Of a DNA stretch of 64,000 nt, positions 1 to 13,500 are shown in pieces. Within the stretch, counting starts at the first letter, position 1; each line of letters begins with the position of its first letter. The position numbers were made by a program, and so were the translations under genes. The stretch is from Ptiloglossa arizonensis (lineage: Eukaryota; Arthropoda; Insecta; Hymenoptera; Colletidae): the NCBI RefSeq assembly GCF_051014685.1, contig NW_027478385.1:7750001-7814000 (forward strand). Reading direction: 5' to 3'. Below the pieces are notes generated by a model. It did not search any database. It was not told the DNA's origin and saw only the letters and a program-made list of their open reading frames with translations.

Positions 1-617
1 TAGGAAATGGTTGACAAGACAACAAATTTTTCGCACTTCAGCTGATCCAATCGCTTAACCAGAATGGCCTAGGGGAAAAATACACGTACCGTTGTAATCG
101 GGCGAGTTTCTACTTTCAAATGCAATAGGAATTTTTGGGTTAGGTCAATCCGTTCGCGAGATATGGGACTTTGAAGATAAGAAATGGTTGACAAGACAAC
201 AAATCTTTCGCACTTCTGCTGCTCCAATCGCTTAATCAGAATGGCCTAGGGGAAAAGTACACGTACCGTTGTAATCGGGCGAGTTTCTACTTTCATACGC
301 AGCAGGAATTTTTGGGTTTGGTCAATCCGTTCGCGAGGTATGGGAGTTTGAAGCCAAGAAATGGTTGAGAAGGCAAAAAATTTTTCGCAATTCTGCTGCT
401 CCAAACGCTTAACCAGAGTCGCCTAGGGAAAAAATACCCATACCGTTGTAATCGGACAAGTTTCTACTTTCAGTTACAATAGGAATTTTTGGGTTAGGTC
501 AATCCGTTCGCGAGATATGGGACTTTGAAGCTAAGAAATGGTTGACAAGACAACAAATTTTTCGCACTTCTGCTGCTCCAATCGCTTAACCAGAATGGCC
601 TAGGGGAAAAATACACG

Positions 618-634
618 TACCGTTGTAATCGGGC
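618..634 (+). other. Second, weaker CENP-B-box-like site, representative copy
   Basis: The site reads T-ACCG-TTGT-A-AT-CGGG-C at monomer positions 138-154, matching 7 of 9 essential bases. It is weakened further in D (CGGA), F (TTGTGATCGG loses the central A) and G (ATACCTTTG loses the first CpG). A 7-of-9 match is not unusual by chance, so this is recorded mainly because it lies 112 bp from the better site in the same orientation. Confidence 0.2.
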
Positions 635-682
635 GAGTTTCTACTTTCAAATGCAATAGGAATTTTTGGGTTAGGTCAATCC

Positions 683-699
683 GTTCGCGAGATATGGGA
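683..699 (+). other. CENP-B-box-like 17-mer, representative copy
   Basis: Against the mammalian CENP-B box NTTCGNNNNANNCGGGN, this site reads G-TTCG-CGAG-A-TA-TGGG-A. Eight of nine essential bases match; the one mismatch is T for C at the start of CGGG. It occupies monomer positions 26-42 and recurs every 177 bp. Within the 7-mer, A, B, C, D and G keep 8 of 9, while E (TGGA) and F (TGAG) keep 7. X-type monomers with GAGGTATGG lose the central A. I saw no copy with a complete CGGG. Binding by a CENP-B-like protein is not shown. Confidence 0.45.
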
Positions 700-2949
700 C
701 TTTGAAGCTAAGAAATGGTTGACAAGACAACAAATTTTACGCACTTCTGCTGCTGCAATCGCTTAACCAGAATGGCCTAGGGGAAAAATACCCGTACCGT
801 TGTAATCGGACGAGCTTCTACTTTCAGTTACAATAGGAATTTTTGGGTTAGGTCAATCCGTTCGCGAGATATGGAACTTTGAAGCTAAGAAATGGTTGAC
901 AAGACAACAAATTTTTCGCACTTCTGCTGCTCCAATCGCTTAACCAGAATGTCCTAGAGAAAAAATGCACGTACCGTTGTGATCGGGCGAGTTTCTACTT
1001 TCAAATGCAATAGGAATTTTTGGGTTAGGTCTATCCGTTCGCGAGATATGGGAGTTTGAAGCTAAGAAATGGTTGAGAAGAGAAAAAAATTTTCGCAATT
1101 CTGCTGCTCCAAACGCTTAACCAGAATGGCCTAAGGAAAAAATACACATACCTTTGTAATCGGGCGAGTTTCTACTTTCAAATGCAAGAGGAATTTTTGG
1201 GTTAGGTCAATCCGTTCGCGAGATGTGGGAGTTTGAAGACAAGAAATGGTTGAGAAGACAACAAATTTTTCGCACTTCTGCTGCTCCAAACGCTTAACCA
1301 GAATGGCCTAGGGAAAAAATACCCATACCGTTTTAATCGGGCGAGTTTCTACTTTCAAATGCAATAGGAATTTTTGTGTTAAGTCAATCCGTTCGCGAGA
1401 TATGGGACTTTGAATCTAGGAAATGGTTGACAAGACAACAAATTTTTCGCACTTCAGCTGCTCCAATCGCTTAACCAGAATGGCCTAGGGGAAAAATACA
1501 CGTACCGTTGTAATCGGGCGAGTTTCTACTTTCAAATGCAATAGGAATTTTTGTGTTAGGTGAATCCGTTCGCGAGATATGGGACTTTGAAGATAAGAAA
1601 TGGTTGACAAGACAACAAATCTTTCGCACTTCTGCTGCTCCAATCGCTTAATCAGAATGGCCTAGGGGAAAAATACACGTACCGTTGTAATCGGGCGAGT
1701 TTCTACTTTCATACGCAGCAGGAATTTTTGGGTTTGGTCAATCCGTTCGCGAGGTATGGGAGTTTGAAGCCAAGAAATGGTTGAGAAGGCAAAAAATTTT
1801 TCGCAATTCTGATGCTCCAAACGCTTAACCAGAGTGGCCTAGGGAAAAAATACCCATACCGTTGTAATCGGACGAGTTTCTACTTTCAGTTACAATAGGA
1901 ATTTTTGGGTTAGGTCAATCCGTTCGCGAGATATGGGACTTTGAAGCTAAGAAATGGTTGACAAGACAACAAATTTTTCGCACTTCTGCTGCTCCAATCG
2001 CTTAACCAGAATGGCCTAGGGGAAAAATACACGTACCGTTGTAATCGGGCGAGTTTCTACTTTCAAATGCAACAGGAATTTTTGGGTTAGGTCAATCCGT
2101 TCGCGAGATATGGGACTTTGAAGATAAGAAATGGTTGACAAGACAACAAATCTTTCGCACTTCTGCTGCTCCAATCGCTTAACCAGAATGGCCTAGGGGA
2201 AAAATACACGTACCGTTGTAATCGGGCGAGTTTCTACTTTCAAATGCAATAGGAATTTTTGGGTTATGTCAATCCGTTCGCGAGATATGGGAGTTTGAAG
2301 CTAAGGAGTGGTTGAGAAGACAACAAATTTTTCGCACCTCTGCTGCTCCAAACGTATAACCAGAATGGCCTAGGGAAAAATACACATACCGTTGTAATCG
2401 GGCGAGTTTCTACTTTCATACGCAGCAGGAATTTTTGGGTTCGGTCAATCCGTTCGCGAGGTATGGGAGTTTGAAGCCAAGAAATGGTTGAGAAGGCAAA
2501 AAATTTTTCGCAATTCTGCTGCTCCAAACGCTTAACCAGAATGGCCCAGGGAAAAAATACACATACCGTTGTAATCGGGCGAGTTTCTACTTTCAGATGC
2601 AATAGGAATTTTTGGGATAGTTCAAACCGTTCGCGATATATGGGAAATTGAAGCTAAGGAATGGTTGAGAAGACAACAAATTTTTCGCACTTCTGCTGCT
2701 CCAATCGCGTAATCAGAATGGCCTAGCGGAAAAATACACGTACCGTTGTAATCGGGCGAGTTTCTACTTTCAGATGCAATAGGAATTTTTGGGTTAGTTC
2801 AATCCGTTCGCGAGATATGGGAAATTGGAGCTAAGGAATGGTTGAGAAGACAACAAATTTTTCGCACTTCGCTGCTCCAAACGCTTAACCAGAGTGGCCT
2901 AGGGAAAAAATACCCATACCGTTGTAATCGGACGAGTTTCTACTTTCAG

Positions 2950-5900
2950 ATGCAATAGGAATTTTTGGGTTAGTTCAATCCGTTCGCGAGATATGGGAAA
3001 TTGAAGCTAAGGAATGGTTGAGAAGACAACAAATTTTTCGCACTTCTGCTGCTCCAAACGCTTAACCAGAGTGGCCTAGGGGAAAAATACCCATACCGTT
3101 GTAATCGGACGAGTTTCTACTTTCAGTTACAATAGGAATTTTTGGGTTAGGTCAATCCGTTCGCGAGATATGGGACTTTGAAGCTAAGAAATGGTTGACA
3201 AGACAACAAATTTTTCGCCCTTCTGCTGCTCCAATCGCTTAACCAGAATGGCCTAGGGGAAAAATACACGTACCGTTGTAATCGGGCGAGTTTCTACTTT
3301 CAAATGCAATAGGAATTTTTGGGTTAGGTCAATCCGTTCGCGAGATATGGGACTTTGAAGATAAGAAATGGTTGACAAGACAACAAATCTTTCGCACTTC
3401 TGCTGCTCCAATCGCTTAACCAGAATGGCCTAGGGGAAAAATACACGTACCGTTGTAATCGGGCGAGTTTCTACTTTCAAATGCAATAGGAATTTTTGGG
3501 TTATGTCAATCCGTTCGCGAGATATGGGAGTTTGAAGCTAAGAAGTGGTTGAGAAGACAACAAATTTTTCGCACCTCTGCTGCTCCAAACGTATAACCAG
3601 AATGGCCTAGGGAAAAATACACATACCGTTGTAATCGGGCGAGTTTCTACTTTCATACGCAGCAGGAATTTTTGGGTTTGGTCAATCCGTTCGCGAGGTA
3701 TGGGAGTTTGAAGCCAATAAATGGTTGAGAAGGCAAAAAATTTTTCGCAATTCTGCTGCTCCAAACGCTTAACCAGAATGGCCCAGGGAAAAAATACACA
3801 TACCGTTGTAATCGGGCGAGTTTCTACTTTCAGATGCAATAGGAATTTTTGGGTTAGTTCAATCCGTTCGCGAGATATGGGAAATTGGAGCTAAGGAATG
3901 GTTGAGAAGACAACAAATTTTTCGCACTTCGCTGCTCCAAACGCTTAACCAGAGTGGCCTAGGGAAAAAATACCCATACCGTTGTAATCGGACGAGTTTC
4001 TACTTTCAGTTACAATAGGAATTTTTGGGTTAGGTCAATCCGTTCGCGAGATATGGGACTTTGAAGCTAAGAAATGGTTGAGAAGGCAACAAATTTTTCG
4101 CACTTCTGCTGCTCCAGTCGCTTAACCAGAATGGCCTAGGGGAAAAATACCCGTACCGTTGTAATCGGACGAGCTTCTACTTTCAGTTACAATAGGAATT
4201 TTTGGGTTAGGTCAATCCGTTCGCGAGATATGGAACTTTGAAGCTAAGAAATGGTTGACATGACAACAAATTTTTCGCACTTCTGCTGCTCCAAACGTAT
4301 AACCAGAATGGCCTAGTGAAAAAATACACATACCGTTGTAATCGGGCGAGTTTCTACTTTCATACGCAGCAGGAATTTTTGGGTTTGGTCAATCCGTTCG
4401 CGAAGTATGGGAGTTTTAAGCCAAGAAATGGTTGAGAAGCCCAAAAATTTGTCGCAATTCTGCTGCTCCAAACCCTTAACCAGAATGGCCCAGGGAAAAA
4501 ATACAACATACCGTTTTAATCGGGCGAGTTTCTACTTTCAAATGCAATAGGAATTTTTGTATTAGGTGAATCCGTTCGCGAGATATGGGACTTTGAAGAT
4601 AAGAAATGGTTGACAAGACAACAAATCTTTCGCACTTCTGCTGCTCCAATCGCTTAACCAGAATGGCCTAGGGGAAAAATACACGTAACGTTGTAATCGG
4701 GCGAGTTTCTACTTTCAAATGCAATAGGAATTTTTGGGTTATGTCAATCCGTTCGCGAGATATGGGAGTTTGAAGCTAAGAAATGGTTGAGAAGACAACA
4801 AATTTTTCGCAACTCTGCTGCTCCAAACGTATAACCAGAATGGCCTAGGGAAAAAATACACATACCGTTGTAATCGGGCGAGTTTCTACTTTCATACGCA
4901 GCAGGAATTTTTGGGTTTGGTCAATCCGTTCGCGAGGTATGGGAGTTTTAAGCCAAGAAATGGTTGGGAAGGCAAAAAATTTTTCGCAATTCTGCTGCTC
5001 CAAACGCTTAACCAGTATGGCCCAGGGAAAAAATACACATACCGTTTTAATCGGGCGAGTTTCTACTTTCAAATGCAATAGGAATTTTTGTGTTAGGTGA
5101 ATCCGTTCGCGAGATATGGGACTTTGAATCCAGGAAATGGTTGACAGGACAAGAAATTTTTCGCACTTCAGCTGCTCCAATCGCCTAATCAGAATGGCCT
5201 AGGGGAAAAATACACGTACCGTTGTAATCGGGCGAGTTTCTACTTTCAAATGCAATAGGAATTTTTGGGTTATGTCAATCCGTTCGCGAGATATGGGACT
5301 TTGAATATAAGAAATGGTTGACAAGACAACAAATCTTTCGCACTTCTGCTGCTCCAATCGCTTAACCAGAATGGCCTAGGGGAAAAATACACGTACCGTT
5401 GTAATCGGGCGAGTTTCTACTTTCAAATGCAATAGGAATTTTTGGGTTAGGTCAATCCGTTCGCGAGATATGGGACGTTGAAGATAAGAAATGGTTGACA
5501 AGACAACAAATTTTTCGCACTTCTGCTGCTCCAATCGCTTAACCAGAGTGGCCTAGGGAAACAATACCCATACCGTTGTAATCGGACGAGTTTCTGCTTT
5601 CAGTTACAATAAGAATTTTTGGGTTAGGTCGATCCGTTCGCGAGATATGGGACTTTGAAGCTAAGAAATGGTTGGCAAGACAACAAATTTTACGCACTTC
5701 TGCTGCTCCAATCGCTTAACCAGAATTGCCTAGGGGAAAAATACCCGTACCGTTGTAATCGGACGAGCTTCTACTTTCAGTTACAATAGGAATTTTTGGG
5801 TTAGGTCAATCCGTTCGCGAGATATGGAACTTTGAAGCTAAGAAATGGTTGACAAGACAACAAATTTTTCGCACTTCTGCTGCTCCAATCGCTTAACCAG

Positions 5901-6780
5901 AATGGCCTAGGGGAAGAATACCCGTACCGTTGTAATCGGGCGAGTTTCTACTTTCAGATGCAATAGGAATTTTTGGGTTAGGTCAATCCGTTCGCGAGAT
6001 ATGGGAGTTTGAAGCTAAGAACTGGTTGAGGAGACAACAAATTTTTCGCACTTCTGCTGCTCCAATCGCTTAACCAGAATGGCCTAGGGGCAAAATACAC
6101 GTACCGTTGTAATCGGGCGAGTTTCTACTTTCAAATGCAATAGGAATTTTTGGGTTAGGTCAATCCGTTCGCGAGATATGGGACTTTGAAGATAAGAAAT
6201 GGTTGACAAGACAACAAATCTTTCGCACTTCTGCTGCTCCAATCGCTTAACCAGAATGGCCCAGGGAAAAAATACACATACCGTTGTAATCGGGCGAGTT
6301 TCTACTTTCATACGCAGCAGGAATTTTTGGGTTTGGTCAATCCGTTCGCGAGGTATGGGAGTTTGAAGCCAAGAAATGGTTGAGAAGGCAAAAAATTTTT
6401 CGCAATTCTGCTGCTCCAAACGCTTAACCAGAATGGCCCAGGGAAAAAATACACATACCGTTGTAATCGGGCGAGTTTCTACTTTCAGATGCAATAGGAA
6501 TTTTTGGGTTAGTTCAATCCGTTCGCGAGATATGGGAAATTGAAGCTAAGGAATGGTTGAGAAGACAACAAATTTTTCGCACTTCTGCTGCTCCAAACGC
6601 TTAACCAGAGTGGCCTAGGGAAAAAATACCCATACCGTTGTAATCGGACGAGTTTCTACTTTCAGTTACAATAGGAATTTTTGGGTTAGGTCAATCCGTT
6701 CGCGAGATATGGGACTTTGAAGCTAAGAAATGGTTGACAAGACAACAAATTTTTCGCACTTCTGCTGCTCCAATCGCTTA
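2950..6780 (+). repeat. Left block, copy 1
   Basis: This stretch matches 9,847-13,500 monomer by monomer. The offset is 6,897 bp up to about 5,940 and 6,720 bp after that, because the second copy lacks one monomer (the one with GAACTGGTTGAGGAG near 6,020). Shared rare variants include CACTTCGCTGCTCC (1-bp deletion), ATACAACATACC, TTGACATGACAAC and TGTATTAGGTG. The copies separate near 6,793, where this copy reads AGGGAAAAAATACACAT and the other AGGGGAAAAATACCCG. End points are approximate. Confidence 0.8.
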
Positions 6781-9700
6781 ACCAGAATGGCCTAGGGAAA
6801 AAATACACATACCGTTGTAATCGGGCGAGTTTCTACTTTCATACGCAGCAGGAATTTTTGGGTTTGGTCAATCCGTTCGCGAGGTATGGGAGTTTTAAGC
6901 CAAGAAATTGTTGAGAAGGCAAAAAATTTTTCGCAATTCTGCTGCTCCAAACGCTTAACCAGAATGGCCCAGGGAAAAAATACACATACCGTTTTAATCG
7001 GGCGAGTTTCTACTTTCAAATGCAATAGGAATTTTTGTGTTAGGTGAATCCGTTCGCGAGATATGGGACTTTGAATCTAGGAAATGGTTGACAAGACAAC
7101 AAATTTTTCGCACTTCAGCTGCTCCAATCGCCTAATCAGAATGGCCTAGGGGAAAAATACACGTACCGTTGTAATCGGGCGAGTTTCTACTTTCAAATGC
7201 AATAGGAATTTTTGGGTTAGGTCAATCCGTTCGCGAGATATGGGACTTTGAAGATAAGAAATGGTTGACAAGACAACAAATCTTTCGCACTTCTGCTGCT
7301 CCAATCGCTTAACCAGAATGGCCTAGGGGAAAAATACACGTACCGTTGTAATCGGACGAGTTTCTACTTTCAGTTACAATAAGAATTTTTGGGTTAGGTC
7401 GATCCGTTCGCGAGATATGGGACTTTGAAGCTAAGAAATGGTTGACAAGACAACAAATTTTACGCACTTCTGCTGCTGCAATCGCTTAACCAGAATGGCC
7501 TAGGGGAAAAATACCCGTACCGTTGTAATCGGACGAGCTTCTACTTTCAGTTACAACAGGAATTTTTGGGTTAGGTCAATCCGTTCGCGAGATATGGAAC
7601 TTTGAAGCTGAGAAATGGTTGACAAGACAACAAATTTTTCGCACTTCTGCTGCTCCAATCGCTTAACCAGAATGTCCTAGAGAAAAAATGCACGTACCGT
7701 TGTGATCGGGCGAGTATCTACTTTCAAATGCAATAGGAATTTTTGGGTTAGGTCTATCCGTTCGCGAGATATGGGAGTTTGAAGCTAAGAAATGGTTGAG
7801 AAGAGAAAAAAATTTTCGCAATTCTGCTGCTCCAAACGCTTAACCAGAATGGCCTAAGGAAAAAATACACATACCTTTGTAATCGGGCGAGTTTCTACTT
7901 TCAAATGCAAGAGGAATTTTTGGGTTAGGTCAATCCGTTCGCGAGATGTGGGAGTTTGAAGACAAGAAATGGTTGAGAAGACAACAAATTTTTCGCACTT
8001 CTGCTGCTCCAAACGCTTAACCAGAATGGCCTAGGGAAAAAATACCCATACCGTTTTAATCGGGCGAGTTTCTACTTTCAAATGCAATAGGAATTTTTGT
8101 GTTAAGTCAATCCGTTCGCGAGATATGGGACTTTGAATCTAGGAAATGGTTGACAAGACAACAAATTTTTCGCACTTCAGCTGCTCCAATCGCTTAACCA
8201 GAATGGCCTAGGGGAAAAATACACGTACCGTTGTAATCGGGCGAGTTTCTACTTTCAAATGCAATAGGAATTTTTGGGTTAGGTCAATCCGTTCGCGAGA
8301 TATGGGACTTTGAAGATAAGAAATGGTTGACAAGACAACAAATCTTTCGCACTTCTGCTGCTCCAATCGCTTAATCAGAATGGCGTAGGGGAAAAGTACA
8401 CGTACCGTTGTAATCGGGCGAGTTTCTACTTTCATACGCAGCAGGAATTTTTGGGTTTGGTCAATCCGTTCGCGAGGTATGGGAGTTTGAAGCCAAGAAA
8501 TGGTTGAGAAGGCAAAAAATTTTTCGCAATTCTGCTGCTCCAAACGCTTAACCAGAGTGGCCTAGGGAAAAAATACCCATACCGTTGTAATCGGACAAGT
8601 TTCTACTTTCAGTTACAATAGGAATTTTTGGGTTAGGTCAATCCGTTCGCGAGATATGGGACTTTGAAGCTAAGAAATGGTTGACAAGACAACAAATTTT
8701 TCGCACTTCTGCTGCTCCAATCGCTTAACCAGAATGGCCTAGGGGAAAAATACACGTACCGTTGTAATCGGGCGAGTTTCTACTTTCAAATGCAATAGGA
8801 ATTTTTGGGTTAGGTCAATCCGTTCGCGAGATATGGGACTTTGAAGCTAAGAAATGGTTGACAAGACAACAAATTTTACGCACTTCTGCTGCTGCAATCG
8901 CTTAACCAGAATGGCCTAGGGGAAAAATACCCGTACCGTTGTAATCGGACGAGCTTCTACTTTCAGTTACAATAGGAATTTTTGGGTTAGGTCAATCCGT
9001 TCGCGAGATATGGAACTTTGAATCTAAGAAATGGTTGACAAGACAACAAATTTTTCGCACTTCTGCTGCTCCAATCGCTTAACCAGAATGTCCTAGAGAA
9101 AAATACACATACCGTTGTAATCGGGCGAGTTTCTACTTTCATACGCAGCAGGAATTTTTGGGTTCGGTCAATCCGTTCGCGAGGTATGGGAGTTTGAAGC
9201 CAAGAAATGGTTGAGAAGGCAAAAAATTTTTCGCAATTCTGCCGCTCCAAACGCTTAACCAGAATGGCCCAGGGAAAAAATACACATACCGTTGTAATCG
9301 GGCGAGTTTCTACTTTCAGATGCAATAGGAATTTTTGGGATAGTTCAAACCGTTCGCGATATATGGGAAATTGAAGCTAAGGAATGGTTGAGAAGACAAC
9401 AAATTTTTCGCACTTCTGCTGCTCCAATCGCGTAATCAGAATGGCCTAGCGGAAAAATACACGTACCGTTGTAATCGGGCGAGTTTTTACTTTCAAATGC
9501 AATAGGAATTTTTGGGTTATGTCAATCCGTTCGCGAGATATGGGAGTTTGAAGCTAAGAAGTGGTTGAGAAGACAAATTTTTCGCACCTCTGCTTCTCCA
9601 AACGTATAACCAGAATGGCCTAGGGAAAAATACACATACCGTTGTAATCGGGCGAGTTTCTACTTTCATACGCAGCAGGAATTTTTGGGTTTGGTCAATC

Positions 9701-9846
9701 CGTTCGCGAGGTATGGGAGTTTGAAGCCAAGAAATGGTTGAGAAGGCAAAAAATTTTTGGCAATTCTGCTGCTCCAAACGCTTAACCAGAATGGCCCAGG
9801 GAAAAAATACACATACCGTTGTAATCGGGCGAGTTTCTACTTTCAG

Positions 9847-12800
9847 ATGCAATAGGAATTTTTGGGTTAGTTCAATCCGTTCGCGAGATATGGGAAATTG
9901 AAGCTCAGGAATGGTTGAGAAGACAACAAATTTTTCGCACTTCTGCTGCTCCAAACGCTTAACCAGAGTGGCCTAGGGAAAAAATACCCATACCGTTGTA
10001 ATCGGACGAGTTTCTACTTTCAGTTACAATAGGAATTTTTGGGTTAGGTCAATCCGTTCGCGAGATATGGGACTTTGAAGCTAAGAAATGGTTGACAAGA
10101 CAACAAATTTTTCGCACTTCTGCTGCTCCAATCGCTTAACCAGAAAGGCCTAGGGGAAAAATACACGTACCGTTGTAATCGGGCGAGTTTCTACTTTCAA
10201 ATGCAATAGGAATTTTTGGGTTAGGTCAATCCGTTCGCGAGATATGGGACTTTGAAGATAAGAAATGGTTGACAAGACAACAAATCTTTCGCACTTCTGC
10301 TGCTCCAATCGCTTAACCAGAATGGCCTAGGGGAAAAATACACGTACCGTTGTAATCGGGCGAGTTTCTACTTTCAAATGCAATAGGAATTTTTGGGTTA
10401 TGTCAATCCGTTCGCGAGATATGGGAGTTTGAAGCTAAGAAGTGGTTGAGAAGACAACAAATTTTTCGCACCTCTGCTGCTCCAAACGTATAACCAGAAT
10501 GGCCTAGGGAAAAATACACATACCGTTGTAATCGGGCGAGTTTCTACTTTCATACGCAGCAGGAATTTTTGGGTTTGGTCAATCCGTTCGCGAGGTATGG
10601 GAGTTTGAAGCCAATAAATGGTTGAGAAGGCAAAAAATTTTTCGCAATTCTGCTGCTCCAAACGCTTAACCAGAATGGCCCAGGGAAAAAATACACATAC
10701 CGTTGTAATCGGGCGAGTTTCTACTTTCAGATGCAATAGGAATTTTTGGGTTAGTTCAATCCGTTCGCGAGATATGGGAAATTGGAGCTAAGGAATGGTT
10801 GAGAAGACAACAAATTTTTCGCACTTCGCTGCTCCAAACGCTTAACCAGAGTGGCCTAGGGAAAAAATACCCATACCGTTGTAATCGGACGAGTTTCTAC
10901 TTTCAGTTACAATAGGAATTTTTGGGTTAGGTCAATCCGTTCGCGAGATATGGGACTTTGAAGCTAAGAAATGGTTGAGAAGGCAACAAATTTTTCGCAC
11001 TTCTGCTGCTCCAGTCGCTTAACCAGAATGGCCTAGGGGAAAAATACCCGTACCGTTGTAATCGGACGAGCTTCTACTTTCAGTTACAATAGGAATTTTT
11101 GGGTTAGGTCAATCCGTTCGCGAGATATGGAACTTTGAAGCTAAGAAATGGTTGACATGACAACAAATTTTTCGCACTTCTGCTGCTCCAAACGTATAAC
11201 CAGAATGGCCTAGGGAAAAAATACACATACCGTTGTAATCGGGCGAGTTTCTACTTTCATACGCAGCAGGAATTTTTGGGTTTGGTCAATCCGTTCGCGA
11301 AGTATGGGAGTTTTAAGCCAAGAAATGGTTGAGAAGCCAAAAAATTTTTCGCAATTCTGCTGCTCCAAACGCTTAACCAGAATGGCCCAGGGAAAAAATA
11401 CAACATACCGTTTTAATCGGGCGAGTTTCTACTTTCAAATGCAATAGGAATTTTTGTATTAGGTGAATCCGTTCGCGAGATATGGGACTTTGAAGATAAG
11501 AAATGGTTGACAAGACAACAAATCTTTCGCACTTCTGCTGCTCCAATCGCTTAACCAGAATGGCCTAGGGGAAAAATACACGTAACGTTGTAATCGGGCG
11601 AGTTTCTACTTTCAAATGCAATAGGAATTTTTGGGTTATGTCAATCCGTTCGCGAGATATGGGAGTTTGAAGCTAAGAAATGGTTGAGAAGACAACAAAT
11701 TTTTCGCAACTCTGCTGCTCCAAACGTATAACCAGAATGGCCTAGGGAAAAAATACACATACCGTTGTAATCGGGCGAGTTTCTACTTTCATACGCAGCA
11801 GGAATTTTTGGGTTTGGTCAATCCGTTCGCCAGGTATGGGAGTTTTAAGCCAAGAAATGGTTGGGAAGGCAAAAAATTTTTCGCAATTCTGCTGCTCCAA
11901 ACGCTTAACCAGTATGGCCCAGGGAAAAAATACACATACCGTTTTAATCGGGCGAGTTTCTACTTTCAAATGCAATAGGAATTTTTGTGTTAGGTGAATC
12001 CGTTCGCGAGATATGGGACTTTGAATCCAGGAAATGGTTGACAAGACAAGAAATTTTTCGCACTTCAGCTGCTCCAATCGCCTAATCAGAATGGCCTAGG
12101 GGAAAAATACACGTACCGTTGTAATCGGGCGAGTTTCTACTTTCAAATGCAATAGGAATTTTTGGGTTATGTCAATCCGTTCGCGAGATATGGGACTTTG
12201 AATATAAGAAATGGTTGACAAGACAACAAATCTTTCGCACTTCTGCTGCTCCAATCGCTTAACCAGAATGGCCTAGGGGAAAAATACACGTACCGTTGTA
12301 ATCGGGCGAGTTTCTACTTTCAAATGCAATAGGAATTTTTGGGTTAGGTCAATCCGTTCGCGAGATATGGGACTTTGAAGATAAGAAATGGTTGACAAGA
12401 CAACAAACTTTTCGCACTTCTGCTGCTCCAATCGCTTAACCAGAGTGGCCTAGGGAAACAATACCCATACCGTTGTAATCGGACGAGTTTCTGCTTTCAG
12501 TTACAATAAGAATTTTTGGGTTAGGTCGATCCGTTCGCGAGATATGGGACTTTGAAGCTAAGAAATGGTTGACAAGACAACAAATTTTACGCACTTCTGC
12601 TGCTCCAATCGCTTAACCAGAATTGCCTAGGGGAAAAATACCCGTACCGTTGTAATCGGACGAGCTTCTACTTTCAGTTAGAATAGGAATTTTTGGGTTA
12701 GGTCAATCCGTTCGCGAGATATGGAACTTTGAAGCTAAGAAATGGTTGACAAGACAACAAATTTTTCGCACTTCTGCTGCTCCAATCGCTTAACCAGAAT

Positions 12801-13500
12801 GGCCTAGGGGAAGAATACCCGTACCGTTGTAATCGGGCGAGTTTCTACTTTCAAATGCAATAGGAATTTTTGGGTTAGGTCAATCCGTTCGCGAGATATG
12901 GGACTTTGAAGATAAGAAATGGTTGACAAGACAACAAATCTTTCGCACTTCTGCTGCTCCAATCGCTTAACCAGAATGGCCCAGGGAAAAAATACACATA
13001 CCGTTGTAATCGGGCGAGTTTCTACTTTCATACGCAGCAGGAATTTTTGGGTTTGGTCAATCCGTTCGCGAGGTATGGGAGTTTGAAGCCAAGAAATGGT
13101 TGAGAAGGCAAAAAATTTTTCGCAATTCTGCTGCTCCAAACGCTTAACCAGAATGGCCCAGGGAAAAAATACACATACCGTTGTAATCGGGCGAGTTTCT
13201 ACTTTCAGATGCAATAGGAATTTTTGGGTTAGTTCAATCCGTTCGCGAGATATGGGAAATTGAAGCTAAGGAATGGTTGAGAAGACAACAAATTTTTCGC
13301 ACTTCTGCTGCTCCAAACGCTTAACCAGAGTGGCCTAGGGAAAAAATACCCATACCGTTGTAATCGGACGAGTTTCTACTTTCAGTTACAATAGGAATTT
13401 TTGGGTTAGGTCAATCCGTTCGCGAGATATGGGACTTTGAAGCTAAGAAATGGTTGACAAGACAACAAATTTTTCGCACTTCTGCTGCTCCAATCGCTTA
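9847..13500 (+). repeat. Left block, copy 2
   Basis: Second copy of the block at 2,950-6,780, with the same private variants in the same order but one 177-bp monomer fewer. A few substitutions separate the copies, for example TTCGCCAGGTATGG near 11,827 against TTCGCGAGGTATGG near 4,930. Such a whole-monomer difference inside a near-identical block is expected from in-register unequal exchange. Ends are approximate. Confidence 0.8.

Larger units (their letters stand above)
1..13500 (+). repeat. Left satellite domain, CATACGCAGCAGG-rich subfamily
   Basis: Monomers here often end CATACGCAGCAGG rather than CAAATGCAATAGG, and many carry GGCCCAGGG instead of GGCCTAGGG, or CGTATAACC. The domain holds two related blocks about 38-39 monomers apart. 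The rare marker CTAAGGAAAA recurs at 1,132 and 7,855 (6,723 bp apart), and other stretches match at a 6,897-bp offset. A shorter 8-monomer relation (1,416 bp) links roughly 1-650 with 1,417-2,065. The regular 7-mer HOR of the centre is absent, although single A-, B- and G-like monomers occur, for example near 1,012-1,420 and 7,735-8,140. No gene or other element is visible. Confidence 0.85.
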
